A program made the translations under genes and the position numbers. The notes beneath the pieces are model-generated. The model made no database searches and was not told where the DNA came from. It saw only the letters and a program-made list of their open reading frames with translations. A DNA stretch of 64,000 nucleotides from Certhia americana (lineage: Eukaryota; Chordata; Aves; Passeriformes; Certhiidae), in NCBI GenBank assembly GCA_018697195.1, contig CM031864.1, forward strand, positions 12,200,745-12,264,744, given 5' to 3'. This document shows positions 50,425-61,040 of the stretch, in pieces (position 1 is the stretch's first letter; every line of letters begins with the position of its first letter).

Positions 50425-50640
50425 TCAACTCAATGCGACCAAATTTCTGGAATTAAGAAGGTAAACTACCACTACTACAATACCAGTCACAGTAGCCAGA
50501 AAGATCACAGCACTGCACCTGCAAAAATCTCTGCCTTCCACTGTCCCAGGATCATCACTGATCTCAGATTCTGGATCACACTGAAGCTGGGATGTGAAAA
50601 GCGTTCCATGAGTACAAAATTGTCCTCCTGAAAGGAGCAA
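50425..50640 (-). other. Exon-like frame with a predicted membrane helix
   Basis: The - strand has an acceptor-like TTTGCTCCTTTCAG (AG at about 50629) leading into a frame that stays open to TGA at 50425. The peptide is acidic (CDPESEISDDPG), then has a Cys pair and a hydrophobic run AVIFLATVTGIVVVVVYLL long enough to span a membrane, then a short polar end. It is antisense to the putative ST6GALNAC5 3' UTR. I recognise no family. A TTTTTGCAG-GTGCAG donor-like site lies inside it. Probably chance; listed because the features coincide. Confidence 0.12.
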
Positions 50641-50776
50641 AGTTAAACTCTGCTTTTTTTTCCCATGAAGTACCTATATGTGCATGATGAGTCCCTGCAA
50701 GAAAAAGGGGAAGGACAATGCTCATGCTGTGTATGGAACCTCACAGTGGGAATTACTGGGTTACATGTGGCTTGTG

Positions 50777-50782
50777 AATAAA
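50777..50782 (+). terminator. ST6GALNAC5: Candidate AATAAA polyadenylation signal for ST6GALNAC5
   Basis: A perfect AATAAA hexamer 1.27 kb after the stop codon, with T-rich sequence following within 40 bp (ATTACTTTTCCTTTTG). Use of this site is inferred. Confidence 0.3.
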
Positions 50783-53700
50783 GAAGATTTCCGTTACAAT
50801 ATTACTTTTCCTTTTGCTTCACAAATATCAAATCTCAAATTTTTTCGAAGTAATCAGTAACTATTGCATGAAACATACCTCAGGTGATGAAAGGTGTCTC
50901 TCGTTAGACAAGTGCAAAAGCTAGAAAAAAGATACTACCTTTAAACACCTAAATCCAAGAAGCTGAACCTCAGAGGTGAGACACAGAACTGGGACCAAAC
51001 ACTCTCATTTAAACCCCTTTATAACCCACAGTCTTCCTCTTTCCAAAACTGGATAGCAATAGCTGCAGCTGCCCCACAGATACCCTGATTCTCTGGGGAC
51101 AAAGTGAACTGTCCTGGCAGGGGCAAACTGGTGTCACCTCTGTAACACTGCCTGGGCCTGAAGTGCAAGTCTCCGAGAGCCAGTGTCCTGCTGCAGCCCT
51201 GCCCACTATCAAAAAGTAAGAATCTATAATGTATTTTGCCTTAAAAGCTTTATTTTGGTGTTCTTCCTGGTACACACTGCTCAGCCTACAAACTGAATGC
51301 CAAGCGTGTGTTACCTTTCTCTTGTCAGCTGGTGTTTAACTCTCCTTCTTTCACTGATGGTGTTTTATTTCTTCCACTTGATTTCACTGCATTCTATAGA
51401 AAACAGAATGGGTTTTGAACTAATAGCAGTTTGAACATCCCTTTCAACATGTGTACAGGGGTGTGTATCTAGCATATATTGCTCCAGTTGATGACATCTG
51501 TCAAACTGATTTACAGATCATTTCTAATGTGGCTGCAAGACATGGTACAGATCACAGTAGGTCCTCTCATGCTACCATCCCTGTTTTATTATACTGATAC
51601 AATAATAAAAATATCTTGTGATTTTAAACTAGAGCTCTTAGTTTTTCCATCAGTCAAGGATGTGTATACTCTATGTTTTGCTCCGTTATTGTTAAAACCA
51701 GATCACTTAAAGATAGAGTACACTGGTCTTCTAGTGTTCTGTAGAAACACAGAGCTTTGCCAGACCCCATTGTGTTCCACAGGCTTGTTCCCTGTCTGCA
51801 AGACTGCTCAGTGTCAAGTAGATATGGGGAAGCATTAAGAATATGAAGAAACATGGAATAAACTGTAAGGACACTAAATCTCCTAACAAAGCTGAGCTAA
51901 GATTAGTAACTCATTCCTTGTTTAGTTTCTTTTAGTAACTGTGTGTTCTTGCTACCCTCATACACATCTTTTAAACAAAACAAACCAAAACTCACTTTAG
52001 TTTTATCAACCTGTGAAGTTTCAGCAAGGTCCCCCATCTAATTACAAAAAGTATGAAAGAGTATTTTCTAAGTCACACCTGTATATATAAAAAGGAATTT
52101 GATGAAGCCAAGGAGACAGCAAGTTTTAAATAGATCACACAGATTTACATGGAACATAAATTGAGTCCAAAAAGCACAAGTTATAAGAGTGCAAAAGAAA
52201 TGTAAATAACTGTTAAAGCACTGCAATTTTAATTAACAAATCACTGATGTATTCCTCTATAAATGCACAATTTTTGAACTACAGAATCCTGCTGCATTTC
52301 AGCCTGATGTAAGGCTTTATGGCCTAGTTATAAACCACACAGATTTATGACAGAAAGTGCTGTCAGCCATGGGATAAATGGTACAAACTAGGCATTGCTG
52401 CCATTCTCTGCTTTATGCTGTCATCTCACACTCTTCACTATAATTTGATCGATTCATGATCTGCAGCACATCATTTCACATATTAAAAGCTGTTGGAAAA
52501 CAGTGTTTACAGACATCAGCAGTTTCAAGATCTATGTTAATTTAGTTCTGAACTCCTTGCATACCTTTAGGCTTTTACACTTGCCTTTGTCAGAGAAGAT
52601 ATTTTTCATCTTGAAGAACTGTAGCTCTTACTCTTAGCCATATGTGCAGCTGGAATTGAGAATAAGGAAAACATCTCTGCAACTAAGAACAAAAAAATAC
52701 CACAGCTGTTTTGTGTTCTGTGGACTCAGTGGTGACAGCACCATGGTACAAACCAAAACCATGATGCACATGGAGAAACCTTCCACTCAAAGTGCTAAAG
52801 ACCTTAGAAAGTTCAGACTTTATTCTTCATAAGGAAACTGAGGAAAGGGGAGGTTAAGAAACTAAGACCAAGTTACAGCCTTGGAACAAGATGTGGGTAA
52901 GGTTCAGGTCTGCTGACTGGCAGCCCAGCCCCAACCCAGCAGAACACACAGTGGTACTGCCACATACATTCACACAGGGCAGTAAACTAATGAAATCCTT
53001 CTGGAGATGCTTACCTGAGACTTGTCCTGCTCTATTCTCTGGGCAAACTTCAAAGGAAACTAAGTGATTTTTAGCCAAAATACCTCTAAGGTTGTGAGGA
53101 AACAGTTAAGATAAAAATAGCTGGAAAAGCATTGGGGAATGGGGTGAGGGAATCTAAAAAGTAAGGAATAAAATGTGCCTTGTGCCATCTAGCTTTATTC
53201 CCCTGGAATATGAAGGTCAAGCTCAGGCTGGAGCTGACAGAGAGGAGTGTCCTGGTTCAATAGCAGTGTCTGTCTTGCATAGATTTCTTTGCAGTATTCT
53301 TTAAGTTGATCATAGGTGCCAAAGAACTCTTCGAAAAATGCTGATAATAATTTCTGTAATGAATGTTAATTATTTTATCTGATGCAAGGAGACACAATTT
53401 CTAATTCAATTTAAAATATAGCTTAGGGAGTAAAAAAAAAAAAAGCAGTTGAACAGTCAAAGAGTACTTGTAAGGCAGCAAAAGGTACTGCAAAACAAAA
53501 GGAAGTAGAGAAACCTTACAAGTACGAACATTCTGTCTTCCCTGGATCACTCTGAATTTCCAGCTGCCTGCTGCAAAGGCACACCTTGCATATAACAACC
53601 ATATGATTTTTTCAGGAGAAAAAAAAATTAAGGAGAATCTTGTTTAATAAAAACCTATGAAAAATTATTTTTAAAATCCTAGAAAATATGAAAAGGCAAA

Positions 53701-56700
53701 TGTCTAAGGTGGTATGAAATTTCTCTGTGCTGAAGCAGAAAAATATAAAATTCAAAGACTCATTTTTAAAATGACTGTCAAATGGTGCTGCTAATGCTAA
53801 ATACCCTTGAAACCACTAGGCTGTTAAATGTTTTTCACACTGAAAACTACACCAAAACATGAAATGTCAAATGATGCCCTTTGACCACCGTGTGGATGGA
53901 GATTCAGCATCAGAAGCAAAGCTGGTGATTTCACCATGGCCAGCTGTGAGATAGATTCCATGGCAAAGGCAGACGTGTGGAACCAGCATCCCCTGGGTGG
54001 TGAGCCCCCTCCAGGGGTGCCAGTAGGGAGCACATGGCTGCACAGCACTGCCAGGAGAAAGGGACACATCCCTTTATCCTGCCTGGCACTGAAGGCCAGG
54101 GCACACCAGAGAACCAACACAGTGTCCATGTCTGCTATGGAGTGCTTTGACTAGGAGTTGTCAGGAAAACAGAACAGACTCCAGAGAACATCATCTTGTA
54201 CACTAAAGCCCAGTTCCAGCCTTGCCATACTCTCCATATGCCAGACCCACCACGAGATCTAACACAGGAACTGCATTCTCATTTTACTGAAAGCAATGCC
54301 AAAGCATCCAGCACAGATGGAGAGCAAGACTGGACTGTTTTTAGCAGACACAGAAAATAATTTAATTTCTGAGAACTGGTTTGTCTTCTTTAGGACATCT
54401 CTAGTGCTATTTAAATCTGCCAGTTTCTTTACACAACCCAGACAGGTATTAAGATAACATGAGTACCTTTCAGGACACTAGCTGCTTCCTGAAGTACTAG
54501 GGAAGATAAATGGAGTAATTTATATTTAGCAAGGTATAAAGTTGTAGGACTTTGCTGACTTAACTTTGGCTGTCAGGTCAATTGGAGCCTATTATGATCC
54601 AAACATACAGCATGGTGAGAGTCTGTTAATAGCAAATCAAAGGAAATTCTGAAGGGAACCATTTTGTGTGGCATTGTTTAAGGCAAGAATCTTAGGTTAG
54701 GTTTATGTTTTAACACAAAGGCAAAAGAAGTGAACAGATTTATAGCCTATGAGGATATGCTTCCCCATTGCATCCTTGCTGCACACAAGGCCAAAACTGA
54801 AAGTAGTTACTGATATTCAGTGGGACTGCCCATTTGTGTTGGAGAAAATTGGAACGTTCCCATGACACCATTATTATTTATTTACTGTGGCTGTACATGT
54901 AGATGTGCAATACATGAAACACTGAAAAGCTCTTCCTCATCCCTCTACTGCAAATGATGTTGCAGAGAAGAAGCAGATTAAAAAAACCCAGCAACAACAG
55001 CAAGTGCAGAAAGTCTTCTATATATATTAAAAAATATAAATACAGGGACCACTCCATAGAAGGGTGTGTAAAAGAACTGCACAAAATACAAACATACATT
55101 GCAATGTATAACCCCATTGATCCTATTTGTCATTCCATATGCATTATAAAGACCAAGGAAGGTAAGGGGACCCTAAAATCATCACAATTTGAGCCATAAT
55201 ATTTTCAGCTACAAACCTGGACAAGAAAACTAGTACAGAAAAAGTAACTTACTGAAAATCAAACATAATCTAATGTTTAGTGAGGCTCTTTGTTGGTAAA
55301 TATCAAAGCATTTGACAAAGGAAATAACTACCATTATACTGGAGCTGGATATAAAGGACAGAGCCTAAGTTTAAATACTCACTACATACAGAGCTAGTGG
55401 GCCTAGTCAAACATTTAATATAAGAGCATTATTCCATTAAGTCAGGCCAAGAAAGGAAATCTATTTGTTATTTCAGATTAGTCAGTTTTGTCACAGGGAC
55501 TAGTATGACATGCCAGGAATCTCCCAAATAAACCACAGCCTGGTGGCCTGGTCTCTGCTGAGCTGTCACCAAAGCCATGTCAACAGCAGTGTGAAAAATG
55601 CCACTTTCATGGCAAGGACCCCCTGGGCTAAGCTTTGCTGTTGCACTGTCCAAACTGTTTGCTTCTTGTGGGGCTTATTTTGTTCAAGGGATTTTTGTAA
55701 ACAACGTCAACAAAATAATTTAGGCCAATACAATTTGCATCTCTATTAAGCGTATTGGCCAAAGCAGCCAAAGTGGCTCAGTGTTGGCCAAGGCTTCGGT
55801 GTTGTTCTCACACAGACCTGAAAAAAAGAAAGGAAAAAAAGTTAAATCTATAATCTGCACGGGGAAGAAGACATGGCACAATCAAACATTAATAGATGTA
55901 CATCCTTGAATGGAAACCTTTAACATTATCAATTTAATCACTAAATCAGGCAGAAATCCTCATTAGGGGAGAAAAAGTAACGTGCTCTTAAAGAACTTGC
56001 AAGTGAAATGAGTTCTAAGAAATGCTGATTTCAGAGTATGTTATAGAGCCTATGCAAGTTTTCATTACAAAACATAGACACTTTCAAGATACATTTCCTG
56101 AAAGCTTTTTATTTTTAAAAGTTTACAGAAAGAGGGAAAGCAGAAACAAATTAGTCATATAATCTTCCATGAGGAACTTTCTCTATTTTTTAAATTTGCT
56201 TAAGAAAATTTGCTTTAATTTGCTTTATTTACCACTAAAGAAATGCAAAAAACTATTATGCTCATTATTGTACAGAAGTGCTGAAGTGATGGTTAAGAGT
56301 TTTTGTGGCATGTGTGATTCATTTGTGGAATACTGAAAAGAGACTTCTGCAGGACAACTACTGGTACTGAGCCCCGACTTTCCTCTCTGTCAGATCCAGC
56401 CTGAGCTTGATCTTCACGTGGTCGAGAAGACACTTTCATTATATACACAGAGTTTTTCTGCAGTTCATAGCTTTAGGGATAGATTAGTCTCTTGAGTGAA
56501 ATATTTATAGATATAAGTGAATATAAATATATATATTTATATATGTAAGTGAATGCTTGTCTCAATCCAAAGGTGAATTAGTCTGGAAGCATGATAAAAT
56601 TCTAAAAGGTCACACAGAGCTCTGTAACACAGACAGAACTGAAGATCTGTAAATGAGGATACTGAGCTTCCTTGTCCCAACCCTTTTCCCACACTGTACC

Positions 56701-59700
56701 ATATACAAAGGCTGTCTTTTCTCCAAATACCACAGACTCTCTGAAATACACCATTCTCACTCTGTGGATTGCCTTACACTTCATCTTTTTTTTATTAAAT
56801 CCAAATAATCCTGACCACATAAAAGCTTTTGACTTCACAATGCAAAGTACTGGATAAAATCTTCACTATTTACCAGAAACTAGCAGCATCTCATTTCCTC
56901 AGCTATACTGAATGGATAATTAGGGAAGCCTTCAGATCAGAAACTTCCTTTTTATTCCTTCCCTCTAAGCATCCATCAGAGAAGAGAAAGCAGCAGTTCT
57001 CTAACATCAAAAACCCCTTACTGACATGCTGTCAGTATCAGGACTGCCAGGGCTGCAGACTTCTGCCCTGCCTCAGCTGGTCCTTCCAATCCCTCTCACA
57101 GGAATAAAGTGCAATACCTCCCTGTCCTCATCACTGCACAGATCCTCTCCACCAAGGATAAATGCACTGCTCTTAGCCCCTTTGCAAATCACTGGTTTAG
57201 TGCAATTCAGCCCTGCTCCAGCATACAATGATGCCCCTCTGAAGGCAGGCTGGACCACAAGTTCCATTTCCTTCTAGTATATTCTGTGGATGTGGTAGCT
57301 GAGAATAAAAATCCCTGACTCCTAAAACAAGAGATGGAAATGGGCTCAATGTGCAGGCACTCAGCAAGAGAATTAGACCCAGATTACATTTACTTTTCTG
57401 TAATCAATAACAGATACCAGCTTTCAAGAGAAAAAAAACAATGGAAAGAAAAAACCCTCCACTCTCTAGAAGAGACACACCATCACTAATGTTGTTTGTA
57501 AAGATACCTGTGAACAGTCTCTGGTATTTGCTTGTGCCAAGAGAACAGCATTTCACTGTAACAGTCATTAAACATGAAAATACTCAGCTGGCATAAACCA
57601 AGAAACACTGATTGTCTCCCCCCCGCTCAGGTTTCTTTCTCCACTCATTTTTTGTAGGAACCTCACTTTTCAGCTGTAACAGAAGCAGAGCTTAGTCACG
57701 CATTGTGTCAGCCTTTAGGCCTCATCACAGGTACTCCAGGGGAAAGGAGAGCACCTGGATATGAGTACAACTCTACTCTTTCTTCATTCAATAATAAAAA
57801 TGCATTTGAAGATGTGATCCTAAAAGAGAGCTGAAAAACTGAAATGACCCAACATCTATTTTTATTATCCATTAGTGTTCTAAACAGTATCTTAAAACCT
57901 CATTGCAGGAGCTGTCAGTGCAGTTCCACAGTACAGGGTGCAAACATGAATATTTTCATATATTCATGAGTTTTGCAGGCATGGGCACGCTTGGTTCATA
58001 GACCTACTGATGCAAAGTCACAAAACACTGAAATTCAATTCTGCTTAAAAAGTTCCCATGCAAAGAACCATCAAGAAATTGCCATCTGGCTTTTCTTCTG
58101 AATTCCATTAAAAAGATCATCTGTGCACCTTGGAGGAAGCATCAATACTGCAAAGTACACTTGGCCTGCAGAGCACAAATGGTTTGTGACTGAGGGTGAC
58201 ATGGCTGGCTCCCAGAGCCCAAATTCCAAACTGAGCTTGAAGGCCTCCCTGGGAAAATAAAAAGATTACTAACTTTAAATAAAAAATAAATATACAACAC
58301 ACATTTACAGACAATTCTGTGACATTCCTGCACTTTCTTTCAGACTGTAACTGTTAAAGGAGTAAAAGCTATCACAGCATAGGAAATACTGTCTCATAGG
58401 TGTAGCATAGGCAACTTTATGGTGTCTCAGAACGATCCATTTCAACTCCTCACTTCCGTGCATATAAAAATGTTAAAAATGCCTGAAGCATAGTTTGCTG
58501 CATTCCAGTCAAACTGTTGTTCTCACTTCAATTTAATCACCTTCACATGCATACTTACTGAGTGCCTCTATTCATAAATTGCGTTTTAATAACCCACCTA
58601 ATTGCCTCATTTCCCCAAGCAGATAAGCTTTTGAAAAGACAGAATCTTTGGTATCTTCTGCTACTGCTAAAATTTAGCTGAGTTCTGTAGATGTTTCTAT
58701 CACTTCCTGCAAAAAGTGGCTGAAAGAGGGAAAGAGAAAAATTGAATAAGGCCTGAGGAGGCCAAGTAAGTGTTAACTGCAACTGAAGCAAGGCACCAAG
58801 CTCTATCAACTTCATTTTATACACTTTTTAAACTGTGGCAAAACTTGCCTATGACATAAATATTTGATTAAAATATTTACTACAATTGAAAAGGAGTTGG
58901 ATTATGAAAGGAAAGCTAAGCAAATCCTCTAAGACATTCTGTAGGATTCATTTCTATACTGGGTCTACACATTTCTACATGGTCTGTGCACAGCAGATTT
59001 TACTTGATTGTTGTATTAGAAATTGCTCAGGGGGGGAAAAATGGTTTTCTGATTTTATGGAAAGTCACCATTATACCAGATTTTGGATATGAAGTCATTG
59101 GTTTTGAAGGACATTATCCAAAAAAAACAACCCCCAAACCCAACACACTGAATAGATCCAGACATCCAGCACCAAGAATGCTACTCAGACCCATCCCACA
59201 GAGTGCTTCTCTTTCCCATTAAGTTGCATTGCTGTTGACAGGGAGGATCTGTGCACCAGTTACATAAAAGCTTCTGATTAGCACACTGGGAAGACATGTC
59301 CAGTATTATCTACCCCACAGTATTGTTTACAGAACTACAGGGACAGTAGGAATGCTTCAGTTTTAATCCCTAGTCCTGGGCTTTAAGCTCTTGTTCCGGA
59401 AAACAATTCCAGCTCTTCACCAAGAAGTGCCATGAAGAGCTGGAGTAGGCAAATGTTTACCATCCCATAATGGATCATTTTGTACCTTCAACGTCTCCAA
59501 GCCTAGAAAATCTTTGGAGAGAAAAGCCCAAGGCTTTAGTTCTTGAGCTGCACCACACTGCTGTTTTCCCTGTTCTCTGGAAGCCTCAGTGGCTTCTCCA
59601 CAGTCCTCCCAGGCTTACATGGCTCTGACAGTTCACCTCCTCACCTGAGGCTGGGATGCCACAATCACGCTGGAAGAGAAGAAAAAAGCACAAAAATGTT

Positions 59701-60434
59701 TATGCACTCAGATTTGTATGTGCTGTGCAATAGGAAATGCCCAGAACCATATTCTAAGAAAATACACCGACTCCAGTATTATGTGTGATTATAATAATTC
59801 CCAATAACTTCTAGAGATATGTGTCCAGTACTTGCACCATGGCTGCATCAGGTAAGCTTTATTTTGATTAAGGTAGAGAACAAGTTCCAAAAGCACAGGG
59901 CAAAAGCTTTTCCTCACTGACAGATTTGTTTCTACACATGCACAGATTTGCTCTTCACAAATACCACTATATTATACAGACAAAACCCCTTTAACATACA
60001 TTCATCAATAAATGTCCAGGAAGAAGAAATCAATATGCCAAACCAGAATTTACAAAACACAGGCAACAAAGCACAGTTTCTAAGGGCTCAGAGTCTACAG
60101 AACACAATGGTACAATTTGTAACCGTTTTTATCCTGATGCCAGAGTTGATTTTCTTTGGTGGAAAAAATCCAGTGCACTGAAAATTCTGAATGTTGTATG
60201 CAGGGAAAATACAACAGCTATGAAGGGTTTTTAATGGACATGGTGAAGTACTTTCATGTTTTCTGGCCTGCTTTTTAAGTAGATTCAGCAAGGTCACAAT
60301 TTTCTTTTCACTTTCACCAACTCATAGAATCCTAGACTCAAAAGTGCCTAAGGTGAAAGGACAGATCTAAGGGTTGCATTTGACAGGGAAGACAAAAGAA
60401 TAAGAAAAAAGAAATCAATATATTCCAGAGTATT
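50783..60434. other. Region between the convergent ST6GALNAC5 and PIGK 3' ends
   Basis: About 9.7 kb of AT-rich sequence separates two convergent genes (stop to stop 11.4 kb). It contains the AT palindrome at 56521-56542, a TTGGCC cluster near 55754-55791, poly-A/T tracts (53433-53444, 56787-56794) and short chance frames up to about 119 codons. No clear LTR, CR1, tRNA or third gene was seen. Alternative longer 3' UTRs of either gene may extend into it. Confidence 0.7.
56521..56542. repeat. 22-bp perfect AT palindrome flanked by 9-bp direct repeats
   Basis: ATATAAATATA/TATATTTATAT is self-complementary over 22 bp. TAAGTGAAT occurs on both sides (56514-56522 and 56546-56554), the left copy overlapping the palindrome by two bases. 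It looks like a small AT expansion inside a locally duplicated word. It can form a cruciform but has no known role. Confidence 0.9.
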
Positions 60435-60923
60435 TTTATTTTTGTGAAGAAAGCTTTCAATATGCCATGCCAAAGTCTGCAAAGTGGGATTTTATTGACA
60501 AAATGACATTTTAAATAATGTTCTTCACAATGTCCATTTCTTTAGTAATAGGTGACTTTTTCTAAGATATACTTCAAAGTACAGTGAAAAGAATTTGCCC
60601 ATTTACAATCCAGAAGTAACCACAGAAATCCTGTTACTGGGTTTAGGTCCTGCCCTTTTTAAAGTTTAACCAAAAAGAAAAAATGCTCAGAAAAGCATTA
60701 TAATATTTTTAAATCAAGACAAGGAGAAATAACAATTTGTTATAAATAACCATTTGTTAGAGTCTTTCCAGAAAAAGGGGCAGAAGAGATGGCTTCAAAA
60801 GAACCTTTAGAAGCGAGATGGCACCACAGTGTTTCACCACCACCATAATCCATGTGCAGAGAACACAGGTGATACCCATGAACCCAAAGTAGCAGCCAAT
60901 GCAAATATCTTGTTTGCTCCAGT
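60435..60923 (-). other. PIGK: PIGK 3' UTR (end tentative)
   Basis: The sequence follows the PIGK stop on the - strand. Two AATAAA signals in - orientation (TTTATT on +) lie at 60491-60496 and 60435-60440, about 430-490 bp after the stop, in AT-rich surroundings. The UTR is therefore drawn to the second. Which signal is used, and whether longer forms exist, cannot be told from sequence alone. Confidence 0.4.
60491..60496 (-). terminator. PIGK: Candidate AATAAA polyadenylation signal for PIGK
   Basis: A canonical AATAAA on the - strand about 430 bp downstream of the PIGK stop codon. A second copy lies at 60435-60440. Site use is inferred. Confidence 0.35.
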
Positions 60924-61040
60924 TCAGAAGACATGCTTCATGTGCTTGATTCCATATGTTTTGAAGAAAACCATGATGATCAACGCCCAGAGTCCTAAAA
61001 TAAATCCTCCAGGAGGATGCCAATCCTTTTGTTTTGGTTT
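60924..61040 (-). CDS. PIGK: GPI transamidase catalytic subunit PIGK (GPI8), terminal coding exon
   Basis: PIGK is the cysteine-protease-like subunit of the ER GPI transamidase (with GPAA1, PIGS, PIGT and PIGU). It cleaves the C-terminal signal of precursor proteins and joins them to a GPI anchor. The exon follows a strong acceptor, CTTTTTTTCCAG (- strand), and starts in phase 0. It encodes 38 residues: KPKQKDWHPPGG, a hydrophobic membrane span FILGLWALIIMVFF, then KTYGIKHMKHVF and TGA at 60926-60924. It is nearly identical to the mammalian C-terminus; I notice KQK where I recall KLK, and HVF where I recall FIF at the very end. The caspase-like catalytic domain is encoded by exons outside the window. 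PIGK lies convergent to ST6GALNAC5, as in human. Confidence 0.97.
   Translation of the reverse strand, partial: KPKQKDWHPPGGFILGLWALIIMVFFKTYGIKHMKHVF

Larger units (their letters stand above)
49513..50782 (+). other. ST6GALNAC5: ST6GALNAC5 3' UTR (end tentative)
   Basis: The sequence after the stop begins with a short GACG repeat (GGACGGACGGACGG, 49514-49527), becomes AT-rich and carries a GTGTGTGTG stretch near 49733-49743. A weak TATAAA-type signal occurs at 49983-49988. The first canonical AATAAA on the + strand that I saw is at 50777-50782, so the 3' end is placed there tentatively. Further AATAAA words near 51604 and 51858 would allow longer forms. Confidence 0.4.

Noticed and set aside
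60305..60370. CATAGAATCCTAGACTC resembling a CR1 3' end
   Set aside because: The following bases do not continue the CR1 consensus (no GGTTGGAAGGGACC / GATCATC core), so the match is too short.
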